A stretch of 11,604 nt of DNA, taken from Microcaldota archaeon (lineage in GTDB: Archaea; Micrarchaeota; Micrarchaeia; CAILAH01). A program made the position numbers and the translations under genes. Every line of letters starts with the position of its first letter. Within the stretch, counting starts at the first letter, position 1. This document shows positions 5,664 through 11,604 of this stretch, piece by piece. The notes under the pieces were generated by a model. That model saw only the letters and a program-made list of their open reading frames with translations, was not told where the DNA came from and did no database searches. Location of the stretch: assembly GCA_026419815.1 (NCBI GenBank), contig JAOAKR010000020.1:1-11604 (forward strand), written 5' to 3'.

Positions 5664-7148
5664 TCAGTGCCTGCCGCCTGACTGGAGCAGGGTGCGGATT
5701 GCAACGCGTGCCTCGGCAGTAACACAAGCTGACACAAGTGCCTTCAGTGTTGACTTTGGCAGCCGCTCCCCTGAGCGCACAAGCTCATATTCATTCTCAG
5801 GCCTAAGCTGGTCAAACAGCGAATACTTCTTCTCTGGGGTGGCCGCCGAGCGGACAATCCAGCAGTCGGGGTCAGGAACTACGTGCGCAACAAGGTCAAA
5901 CACGCGCGCCTGCTGCGGCAGCTGAATCACCCTGCTCTTCGGGCCCATTTTAAGCCGTATCTCCTGGTGCGGGCTGTGCGCAAGCTGCGATATGTATTGT
6001 ATCTCGTCTGGGGATTCCTCCTTGAGAAGGACCCTCCGCGCCGCCACTTCCTGCATAGTTGATTTTGGGAGTGCGTGTGGCTTGTAAATTGCATGCGCAA
6101 GCGTTCCCCCCACTTCCTCACATTCCCTGTGCACTTCCTCCGTGCGCACCTGCACCTCAATTGAGAACTTCTTGTACGGGACGTCAATGTGTATTGCGCG
6201 GTAGCCGTTCTTGCGCGGCTTGTCAATGAAATCGTCTATTGCAGAGTCTGCAAGGTCGAACCCTTCCTTGAGGCGCTCAACAAACAGGTATGCGCTCTCG
6301 CTGTCCTTGGCCACCACCGTGAACGCGATAAGGTCGTGCAGCTTGAGCACTTCGCTTGGCTTGAGGTCCCTGTCTATCATCTTCGCTATGATGCTGCCTA
6401 TTGACTTTATGCGACCCTTAACATAGCTATGCTCATCACCTATCCTCACAAAGGATGCCTCGTCAAAAAGTGAGGCCTCCTCAACTATGCCGGACAGTTT
6501 TGATGCAAACTCGTGCTGCACGTCGGCCATATTTGCCAGGCTGGCTGTAAGGAAACGCCTTATCTCGGAATAAAATGTTGGGTAAAGAATCTCTGTGGAA
6601 TTGTCCTTGAGGCGGGCACACAGCTGCGCCTGCTTGAGTGTGTCTGCGACTGGTGCATAAACGTAAAACTGCGCGCGCGCTATGTTTATCCTCTGCTCCT
6701 CAACCTTTGAGCTGCTGTAGCCGAATACCCTTACCATTATGTCCTTGTCAAGCGGGAGCAGTGAGGTGTCAATCATCCTGAACATAAATAGTGGGAGGTT
6801 GTTGGCGAGATACTCTGAATGCGCAGACCAATTGGCCTGTGGCGAGTCGTCAAGCCTCTTTAGGGCGATGAACTGCTCAAGGAGGTCTGACAGGCTTGGC
6901 CGCAGCTCGGCCGGCAACGACTTGGGTGAGGACATATTATGGTAAAGCGCAAGGTTGAGAAGCATTCTCGTGTCATTCCCCATGCTCTGCGAGAATGAGA
7001 TGTGGTCAAGCATAGAGCTGAGCTTGAAGTATAGGTTGAGGTTGTGTTCCACAAGTTCCTTTGAGAAGTGCTTTTGCCTGAGCGTGCGCACAGCCAGGTC
7101 CACATCGCCCTTAAGCACTTCCGGGTTAAGCCCCCTTAGGCGGCGCAT
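5664..7148 (-). CDS. RelA/SpoT homologue: degenerate HD domain, (p)ppGpp synthetase domain, TGS domain
   Basis: RSH enzymes make or degrade the alarmone (p)ppGpp. The 494-aa protein has, in order, an HD-like helical region (about 40-200), a synthetase domain (about 240-356) and a TGS domain (about 406-458). Synthetase motifs seen: VKGRIKSIGSIIAKM (243-257), the metal-binding aspartate in LHDLIA (D272), NGYRAIH (314-320) and EVQVRT (331-336). The usual arginine after that aspartate (D-L-x-A-x-R) is T277. In the HD part the HDxxED signature reads YHNMSS (69-74), so hydrolase activity is probably lost, while YAPVADTLKQ (164-173) keeps the linker pattern. The ACT and zinc-finger domains of bacterial long RSHs are absent. 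The ATG at 7148 lies about 26 nt from a TATA box, which suggests a leaderless mRNA. RSHs are rare in archaea, so transfer from bacteria is likely at some point. Confidence 0.88.
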   Translation of the reverse strand: MRRLRGLNPEVLKGDVDLAVRTLRQKHFSKELVEHNLNLYFKLSSMLDHISFSQSMGNDTRMLLNLALYHNMSSPKSLPAELRPSLSDLLEQFIALKRLDDSPQANWSAHSEYLANNLPLFMFRMIDTSLLPLDKDIMVRVFGYSSSKVEEQRINIARAQFYVYAPVADTLKQAQLCARLKDNSTEILYPTFYSEIRRFLTASLANMADVQHEFASKLSGIVEEASLFDEASFVRIGDEHSYVKGRIKSIGSIIAKMIDRDLKPSEVLKLHDLIAFTVVAKDSESAYLFVERLKEGFDLADSAIDDFIDKPRKNGYRAIHIDVPYKKFSIEVQVRTEEVHRECEEVGGTLAHAIYKPHALPKSTMQEVAARRVLLKEESPDEIQYISQLAHSPHQEIRLKMGPKSRVIQLPQQARVFDLVAHVVPDPDCWIVRSAATPEKKYSLFDQLRPENEYELVRSGERLPKSTLKALVSACVTAEARVAIRTLLQSGGRH

Positions 7149-7169
7149 ACTTATCTTATGTAAAAATTA

Positions 7170-7179
7170 GTATATAAAC
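7170..7179. promoter_or_regulatory. Shared symmetric TATA box between the RSH and phosphoesterase genes
   Basis: GTATATAAAC reads GTTTATATAC on the other strand, so it is a good box A in both directions. Its centre (about 7174.5) is 26-27 nt from the RSH ATG at 7148 and 24-25 nt from the phosphoesterase GTG at 7199. Both genes lack a ribosome-binding site, as expected for leaderless transcripts. The flanks on each strand are purine-rich (AAAAATTAG and AGAAAT), so each could hold a TFB element. Confidence 0.6.
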
Positions 7180-7198
7180 ATTTCTGCCTATTATATTC

Positions 7199-7873
7199 GT
7201 GGCACTTAAGATGATTTGGGGAGAGCCGGCGGCCATCTGGAAGGGCTGGCTTATCCTCGCTGACATACACCTTGGCGGGCGCGCATCGCCCGGCTGGGAG
7301 GCAACTGCAGGAGTAATACGTGGGATGATGCTTTCAGAGCGCAAGAAAAAGCTGCTCATACTCGGGGACCTTAAGGCGGGGTATACCGGCACTGAGCCTG
7401 ATGCCGGCAGGCTTATACGCTCGCTCGGCTCTGAATTTGACCTGCACATAACAAAGGGGAACCACGACGGCAACCTTGAAAAATACGGCGCGTATTGCAC
7501 TGTTTACGGGCCCGGTGGCGGGGTTTTTGATGGGCTGGGTGCACTGCACGGCCACGCGTGGCCCTCCGAGGAATTGCTGGGGTGCAGCACAATAATAATG
7601 GGGCACTCGCATCCCAAGGTGGTTTTCGGCAGGGAATTCAGGCAGGCTGAGAAGGTATGGGTTATTGGGCGCCTAAGTTATGCGGGGCTTAGGAGGCATT
7701 ACGGCGATGGCGTAAGGATACGGCGGGTTATTGAGGCTGTGTCAATGCCGTCATTTTGTGCGGGCACGCCTTACGGTGAAGGGGAAACAGCGCTAGGGCC
7801 GCTGATGCGGGAGGATATATTTATAAGGAAGTCAGCGAGAATATACCTGCTTAACGGCACACGAATACAATAA
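7199..7873 (+). CDS. Calcineurin-like metallophosphoesterase, archaeal SbcD-related type
   Basis: The 224-aa protein has the ordered metal-ligand motifs of the calcineurin-like phosphoesterase fold: ADIHLGG (21-27), LGDLKAG (55-61), KGNHDG (86-91), LHGHAWP (115-121) and MGHSHP (134-139). It matches the archaeal 'SbcD-related phosphoesterase' type (TIGR00024-like) in size and in the GDLK motif. These are presumed phosphodiesterases or nucleases; the substrate is unknown. The GTG at 7199 was chosen because a TATA box lies about 25 nt upstream and no RBS exists. An ATG at 7211 is the alternative and would remove four residues. S26e follows after 14 nt and is probably in the same transcript. Confidence 0.85.
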   Translation: MALKMIWGEPAAIWKGWLILADIHLGGRASPGWEATAGVIRGMMLSERKKKLLILGDLKAGYTGTEPDAGRLIRSLGSEFDLHITKGNHDGNLEKYGAYCTVYGPGGGVFDGLGALHGHAWPSEELLGCSTIIMGHSHPKVVFGREFRQAEKVWVIGRLSYAGLRRHYGDGVRIRRVIEAVSMPSFCAGTPYGEGETALGPLMREDIFIRKSARIYLLNGTRIQ

Positions 7874-7887
7874 AAGGGGGTTATTTT

Positions 7888-8115
7888 GTGAGGGGAAAGG
7901 ATCCATTGGTCTCTTGCGGCTCGTGCGGGCGCAGCGTCCCGAGGAGCAAGGCTGTGCAGGACAACAGGAAGGTTTCATACTCAACTGAGCTCAGGACTGG
8001 CGATGACGTCAGCTTTACTGATTTCAGGAAGGTGTACTATTGCATAAGCTGTGCCAAGCACAGGAAAATATTTGAGAAGAAAAAACGGCAGGCGATGAGC
8101 AAGTACAACCGGTAA
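7888..8115 (+). CDS. rps26e: 30S ribosomal protein S26e
   Basis: The 75-aa basic protein matches S26e (eS26), a zinc-ribbon small-subunit protein near the mRNA exit channel. The family pattern is clear: CGSCGRSVPRSKAV (10-23) with the first CxxC, then YYCISCAKHRKIFEKKKR (51-68) with the second CxxC. It is shorter than crenarchaeal S26e (about 95-100 aa), because the long basic N-terminal extension is missing. The start is GTG at 7888, with AAGGGGG (7874-7880) 7 nt before it; no in-frame ATG is closer. It sits 14 nt behind the phosphoesterase. S26e is patchily distributed among archaea, so its presence is mildly informative about lineage. Confidence 0.86.
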   Translation: MRGKDPLVSCGSCGRSVPRSKAVQDNRKVSYSTELRTGDDVSFTDFRKVYYCISCAKHRKIFEKKKRQAMSKYNR

Positions 8116-8116
8116 T

Positions 8117-8126
8117 CTTATTTTAT
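8117..8126 (+). promoter_or_regulatory. Putative TATA box for the M50B-like gene
   Basis: CTTATTTTAT is centred about 28 nt before the GTG at 8150, which has no visible ribosome-binding site. It would give a leaderless transcript. The match is weak and rests on position and AT content in a GC-rich surrounding. Confidence 0.4.
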
Positions 8127-8149
8127 CGGGCATATCTTGGCGCCCCTTA

Positions 8150-9088
8150 GTGCGGGCCGCGCCTGCACGCTCGCATTCGCTTTTTCCTGCTTTTATCATT
8201 TTGTGCATATTCATACCTGTGATTGTGGAATCCTTGGTGCGGCTTGCGGCACTGTTCTTTCTCGCTGCCGGGCTGCAGCATATGCTTATGCGCATAGCAT
8301 CTGCGAACTTGGCCCGCGCACAGGAGATGCCGTTGCTTGGAAAAACGCTTGGTGCGCCGGCTGTGATGCTGCACGAGGTTTTGGGGCACCTAATCCCGGC
8401 ATTGCTGAGCGGGAGCCGCGTGAAAAGCGTGGTTATAGGCGAGCGCGAGGGTCACGTTGCAGTCACCTATGAGAAGAACATCTTCGGGTTCGTATCGGTG
8501 CTCATTATGGGGTTTGGTCCCGGCATTGCACTGCCACTGCTTTTCCTACTGCTGGCACTCCTGGCGGGCGGGTATGCGCCGGTTGAGTTCATACAGAATG
8601 GGGAGTTTGTTGGCAAGTTCATCCTGCTTATGAAAGGCATTTTTGCACTTGACGGGCCGCTTGATTACCTCCTGATTTACCTTATGGCAATCATTGTGCC
8701 GGGCGCTGCTGCAAGCACCGGCGACCTGTTAAGCGTATTCACATTCGTGCGCAGTGCGCCGGTGTTCACCCTGCTGTGCATCGCATTTATCACCATTGTG
8801 CTTGTGGCAAGTGGTGAGGCCGGTGTTATGGCTGCGGATTACGCTTCGCTGCTCGTGCTCAACTCATTTGCGACTTTTGCGTGCATTTACCTGCCCGGCC
8901 TTGCAATACAGGTGATTGTGGTGCAGGGGTGGAAGCGTGGGTCTTATGCGCACGCGGCAGCGGCAATCGGGGCGTCTTTTGCAGCGCTCACATATATGCT
9001 GCCAGCAGGGATGGTATGGGCGCGGGTGCCATTATCGCTCCTCCTTGGCTGCCTTGCCGTGTTCATCAGGGGGCGCCGCACGGGATGA
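8150..9088 (+). CDS. Polytopic membrane protein, M50B-peptidase-like
   Basis: The 312-aa protein has about seven or eight hydrophobic segments. The segment AVMLHEVLGHLIPALLSG (71-88) followed by a short beta-like stretch with GHVAV resembles the M50B membrane zinc-protease pattern 'HELGHal.all.G..v'. Here the spacing is HEVLGH (75-80), one residue longer than HExxH. A later PGAAASTGDLL (184-194) offers an aspartate (D191) in a membrane segment, as the third ligand in site-2 proteases does. It could be an intramembrane metalloprotease or a relative that has lost activity; substrate and role are unknown. The GTG at 8150 fits a TATA-like box 28 nt upstream. Several downstream GTG/TTG codons (within the first 30 residues) are alternatives. 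Confidence 0.7.
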   Translation: MRAAPARSHSLFPAFIILCIFIPVIVESLVRLAALFFLAAGLQHMLMRIASANLARAQEMPLLGKTLGAPAVMLHEVLGHLIPALLSGSRVKSVVIGEREGHVAVTYEKNIFGFVSVLIMGFGPGIALPLLFLLLALLAGGYAPVEFIQNGEFVGKFILLMKGIFALDGPLDYLLIYLMAIIVPGAAASTGDLLSVFTFVRSAPVFTLLCIAFITIVLVASGEAGVMAADYASLLVLNSFATFACIYLPGLAIQVIVVQGWKRGSYAHAAAAIGASFAALTYMLPAGMVWARVPLSLLLGCLAVFIRGRRTG

Positions 9089-9124
9089 TGCATATGGCTG
9101 CGCGGTAGCCGGCCAAGAGATGCC

Positions 9125-9133
9125 ATTTTTAAG
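9125..9133 (+). promoter_or_regulatory. TATA box for the 107-aa protein gene
   Basis: ATTTTTAAG is centred 26 nt before the ATG at 9155, which has no Shine-Dalgarno sequence. The spacing predicts a leaderless transcript. Confidence 0.5.
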
Positions 9134-9154
9134 CTTTGGGAATATAGTTATCCC

Positions 9155-9478
9155 ATGGCGCTTCCTGGCCTGGCTAAGAAGTTCAAGCGTGTTATGTCAC
9201 GCCTCATCGGGAAAAAGGAGAGCATACGGGACAGGGTGAAGGATGTGCCGTCCTCATTTTTGGTTGAAGTTGCGAGGGCGAGGCAGCAGGACAAGGAGGG
9301 GTTTGATGCGCTGGCAAAATCCTCAGGGTATGACCCGGACGACGCAGCCGCTGCCGCCTCAGAGCTTGAGCTGTACGTTTCAGATATGCAGGTGAAAGGG
9401 AGGAACAGGAGCCAGATTGCACAAAGGAGTGCAGCGAAAAAGGCAGTGCCTGTAAAGGGCAAAAAGCTAGCCCGTTAA
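9155..9478 (+). CDS. Small basic protein of unknown function
   Basis: The 107-aa product is soluble, helix-rich and basic at both ends. It begins ALPGLAKKFKRVMSRLIGKK, has a central acidic/alanine-rich part with DPDDAAAAASELELYVSDM (61-79), and ends in a lysine/arginine-rich tail (AAKKAVPVKGKKLAR). The charge pattern suggests contact with nucleic acid or the membrane surface, but no family signature is visible. The ATG at 9155 is supported by a TATA box 26 nt upstream. It converges on the pilin operon, with 61 nt between stop codons. I do not recognise it; the promoter and spacing make it a probable real gene. Confidence 0.6.
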   Translation: MALPGLAKKFKRVMSRLIGKKESIRDRVKDVPSSFLVEVARARQQDKEGFDALAKSSGYDPDDAAAAASELELYVSDMQVKGRNRSQIAQRSAAKKAVPVKGKKLAR

Positions 9479-9539
9479 GGGCAATTATGCTTATTTGAGG
9501 ATTAGCCGCATCAACGGCATGGCTTCACTGGGCGTTTAT

Positions 9540-10040
9540 TTATTCAGTATAAACTGAAAGCACGGCCTTGGCCGGCCCACCATCATAAAACACTATACGC
9601 TCGCTGCGCACCACTTTCTTCGGGTTTTGTGGGAAGTACGGCTTGCCTTCAATATTCCTGCTGCCGCACGGGTTGCCTACCGCAACGAGCCTGTCCCCCT
9701 CATACTTTTCAAGCACAAAGTAATACTCATGCGCAATGCCGGCCGCATCCCTGTCTATTGCGCAATTGGCAAGCCGCGTCTTGTTAATCTCATACCGGCC
9801 CTGCAGCAGCATATTCTCAGATAGTATCCTGTCTATTGCAGTATTCGCCTCAAGCACGAGCATCGCGTCCTCATCGGAAAACGACGCGCCCATTGATGAC
9901 CAATACGAAAAAAGGATGCCTATCGCTATCGCAAATACCACAACGCCACCAATGGCGTCATATGAAAGTGCCTGCCCCCGGCGGCACCTGCTGCTGGAAT
10001 GGCACGCCAGATGTTGGCAGTTAGGGTTTCCTGTGCGCAT
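9540..10040 (-). CDS. Pilin-like protein with class III signal peptide (third of three)
   Basis: The 166-aa protein has a short leader ending RCRRG, a predicted cleavage at G22|Q23, then QALSYDAIGG and the hydrophobic pilin helix (31-46). The rest is a predicted beta-rich extracellular part. Class III signals are cut by archaeal prepilin peptidases (PibD/EppA/FlaK) on the cytoplasmic side, and the helix packs into a filament core. The usual glutamate at +5 is replaced: here +5 is Tyr and +6 is Asp. The ATG at 10040 is preceded by GGAGAGGGTG; an ATG at 10079 that overlaps the upstream stop as ATGA is the alternative and would lengthen the leader by 13 residues. It could be a minor pilin. Confidence 0.75.
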   Translation of the reverse strand: MRTGNPNCQHLACHSSSRCRRGQALSYDAIGGVVVFAIAIGILFSYWSSMGASFSDEDAMLVLEANTAIDRILSENMLLQGRYEINKTRLANCAIDRDAAGIAHEYYFVLEKYEGDRLVAVGNPCGSRNIEGKPYFPQNPKKVVRSERIVFYDGGPAKAVLSVYTE

Positions 10041-10075
10041 CGCACCCTCTCCACTGCGGCTTCCTGCTCCACATA

Positions 10076-10546
10076 TCATGGGCACACACCTTCACCCTCA
10101 GTTGCAACAGTTACGCTGTCCTGCGTGAGCATACAAACTTCCGACGTAAACTCGCCCGTGCGCACATAGTACACCACGTTGCCGTAGGTTTGGTCCGTGG
10201 TGTTTGCCACTATTATCCCTTTCTTGCCGTCGCCCCCGATGGTTATCGGTGTGCCGCGGACAACGGTTGGGATTGTTATGTTAACTATTGAGAAGTCTGC
10301 GCTTTTTGCGAGCTCGTCCGCATCAACCACTCCCTGTGAGATGTAAAGCACTATTGACTTAAACCGCTCCTGCGAGCGCCTTGAAAGCTCCTGGTTAGAG
10401 CTTGAGAACACGAAAGACGAAAATGCCGCGGCAATGAAGAGGAACACCATAAAATAAGAAAGGTACTCCACAGCGGTCTGCCCGCGTGGGTGTAGCCTGC
10501 TTTTTTGCCGGCAGGCGCCAATGATGCTACCCTTGCCTTGACACAT
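10076..10546 (-). CDS. Pilin-like protein with class III signal peptide (second of three)
   Basis: The 156-aa protein carries a basic leader ending HPRG, predicted cleavage at G22|Q23, then QTAVEYLSYFMVFLFIAAAF, the classic pilin helix with glutamate at +5. The mature C-terminal part is polar and beta-rich (SIVNITIPTVVRG, NVVYYVRTGEFTSEV) with two cysteines near the end. The ATG at 10546 overlaps the upstream pilin gene by 20 nt and has GGTG 7 nt before it; no other start codon lies between it and the signal. The tight overlap with both neighbours implies one transcript and a shared filament or secretion role. Confidence 0.82.
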   Translation of the reverse strand: MCQGKGSIIGACRQKSRLHPRGQTAVEYLSYFMVFLFIAAAFSSFVFSSSNQELSRRSQERFKSIVLYISQGVVDADELAKSADFSIVNITIPTVVRGTPITIGGDGKKGIIVANTTDQTYGNVVYYVRTGEFTSEVCMLTQDSVTVATEGEGVCP

Positions 10547-10949
10547 ACACTACACCATTTTTATTCTCAAACACCAGCGGGTATGCGCCACCCGCAATCT
10601 CGAGCTGCGTGCTGCTGAAGTTTACCGGCCCAATACGGACTATCTCAGAGCTCATTCCTGCATACGCAACCCTCACCATAACGTGGCTGCCGTTAAGCTC
10701 TATCCTTTCAGCATACTTTGGGACCACTATTATGCGCGACACCTTAGTGCCGGTGCCCTGCACGCCTACCAGCTCGCCATACTTGACTATCTCATCTGCA
10801 CAGGATTCCGCCTGCGCCACGCTCGCATAATAGTCCCTCTGCGGGGCCTCCCAGTAGAAATACAGGAACACTGGCACTATAAGCAGGAGCAGCATTGCAA
10901 CTACCGCAAGGAACTCCACGCTTGACTGTCCGCGCCTGCAGTTGCCCAT
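10527..10949 (-). CDS. Pilin-like protein with class III signal peptide (first of three)
   Basis: The 140-aa protein begins MGNCRRG with predicted cleavage at G7|Q8, then QSSVEFLAVVAMLLLLIVPV, a textbook class III signal with serine at +3 and glutamate at +5. The mature part is beta-rich, ending YPLVFENKNGVVYVSRQG. The ATG at 10949 was chosen because GGAGTGA ends 5 nt before it; a GTG at 10958 would add three residues and lose that site. It overlaps or abuts its neighbours on both sides, as expected in a pilus operon. Confidence 0.85.
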   Translation of the reverse strand: MGNCRRGQSSVEFLAVVAMLLLLIVPVFLYFYWEAPQRDYYASVAQAESCADEIVKYGELVGVQGTGTKVSRIIVVPKYAERIELNGSHVMVRVAYAGMSSEIVRIGPVNFSSTQLEIAGGAYPLVFENKNGVVYVSRQG

Positions 10950-10954
10950 CCAAA

Positions 10955-11524
10955 TCACTCCTGGTATAATATCTCGCTGAAGCCGTAGGCATCCAGCAAG
11001 TCATCATTATCATCGCTTATCCTGAACCTGCCGATGTATATCTGGCCATCGTCACGCTCAGTGCACATCTTCTCGTCAAGGCAGGAAGTCATACCCTTAA
11101 CGGGGACGCCTCCCTCCTTGCCATAATACTGCCAATCAAGCTTTGAGTATTCCTTCTTCGCCCATGGGCCGGCCACAAATGTCTGTATGCCATACTTTGA
11201 GGTTTTGCCTATATCCCCCTCAAGCCTCTGGAAAAAGTCTGGGCCGTATAGCGATTCGCTTGCTATTACCGGATCGCCGTTATCATAATAGCTGCCGAGC
11301 GCAAAATAGTTGCCGCACAGCACTGCACCGCGCGATTCCTCAATGTCATAAACATGCATATTCTTGTGGGCCGGCACTTCAACATCGCCTGGTGCGGCTA
11401 TAAGCACTTTGTCACCAGTGCTAAGCGTGCCTGAGACTACTGCAAACGGTGTGTCCCCGATCTGCATTCCAGTGCCGGGCGTGTGGCAGGGCCAGGTCAC
11501 GGCCATCTCTGGCCAGACGATCAC
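10955..11524 (-). CDS. Unidentified protein upstream of the pilin genes, N-terminus uncertain
   Basis: This frame encodes up to 189 residues (from GTG 11524) and ends 5 nt before the first pilin ATG. It has no membrane segment, is acidic, and contains GTLSTGDKVLIAAPGDVEVP, CGNYFALGSYYDNGDP and CLDEKMCTERDDG, so it looks like a soluble or extracellular beta-rich protein with paired cysteines. I do not recognise the family. The true start is unclear: in-frame ATGs lie at 11506 and 11467, the frame is closed by a TGA at 11552-11554, and the sequence to its right is GC-richer. It may be a 5'-truncated copy of a longer pilus-associated gene, or its 5' part may be damaged by an assembly error at the window edge. 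Confidence 0.55.
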   Translation of the reverse strand: MIVWPEMAVTWPCHTPGTGMQIGDTPFAVVSGTLSTGDKVLIAAPGDVEVPAHKNMHVYDIEESRGAVLCGNYFALGSYYDNGDPVIASESLYGPDFFQRLEGDIGKTSKYGIQTFVAGPWAKKEYSKLDWQYYGKEGGVPVKGMTSCLDEKMCTERDDGQIYIGRFRISDDNDDLLDAYGFSEILYQE

Positions 11525-11604
11525 GTGCGCCGGCGCCGGGTGGCAGACAGATCAATGGGCCGGGCGCGTTGTGTCGGTCATAGGGCGTCATTTCGGCCTG
11601 TCGC

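Noticed and set aside
8147..8389. Minus-strand frames opposite S26e and the M50B-like gene
   Set aside because: They are shadows of plus-strand coding sequence, with no start context or recognisable motif.
1..11604. CRISPR arrays, insertion sequences, long direct repeats or attachment sites
   Set aside because: I saw no regularly spaced repeats, transposase motifs or paired inverted ends on reading through both strands.

Overview
This is archaeal DNA. The evidence is an archaeal ribosomal/transcription cluster (L21e, RNA polymerase subunit F/Rpb4, DUF655, KsgA), a TATA-binding protein, deoxyhypusine synthase, an S26e-type ribosomal protein, a tRNA-Thr interrupted at 37/38, TATA-box promoters with many apparently leaderless starts, and class III (PibD/EppA-type) pilin signal peptides. 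Genes are short and packed with almost no spacers, and several informational proteins are reduced. This suggests a small-genome DPANN-type archaeon (Micrarchaeota/Diapherotrites-like); that placement is inference, because no tree could be built.

Layout. 1-1073 (-): a ThyX-family protein running off the left edge. 1187-1570 (+): a small four-helix membrane protein whose stop abuts the stop of ksgA. 1571-3622 (-): the operon rpl21e - rpoF - DUF655 - ksgA. 3735-4022 (+): a TATA-binding protein with only one TBP repeat. 4033-5455 (-): deoxyhypusine synthase followed by a small membrane protein. 5511-5636 (+): tRNA-Thr(GGU) with a 52-nt intron. 5664-7148 (-): a long RelA/SpoT homologue with a degenerate hydrolase domain, a synthetase domain and TGS. 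7199-8115 (+): an SbcD-related phosphoesterase and S26e. 8150-9088 (+): a polytopic M50B-like membrane protein. 9155-9478 (+): a small basic protein of unknown function. 9540 to the right edge (-): a tightly overlapping pilin-like operon with three class III signal peptides behind an unidentified upstream gene. No gap without a gene exceeds 300 bases.

Functional themes. Most of the window is translation and transcription machinery: ribosome parts, rRNA dimethylation, the polymerase stalk, eIF5A modification, tRNA and TBP. It also holds a possible (p)ppGpp enzyme, unusual for an archaeon, and a surface-filament operon.

The point most worth following is the half-size TBP. An ordinary archaeal TBP is a fused pair of repeats. 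Here one repeat ends at a stop codon, and the space after it is filled by a convergent gene. A single repeat would have to act as a dimer. In the same window, two divergent gene pairs (5455/5511 and 7148/7199) share one AT-rich box lying about 25-28 nt from both gene starts, which is what a symmetric TBP could use in either direction.
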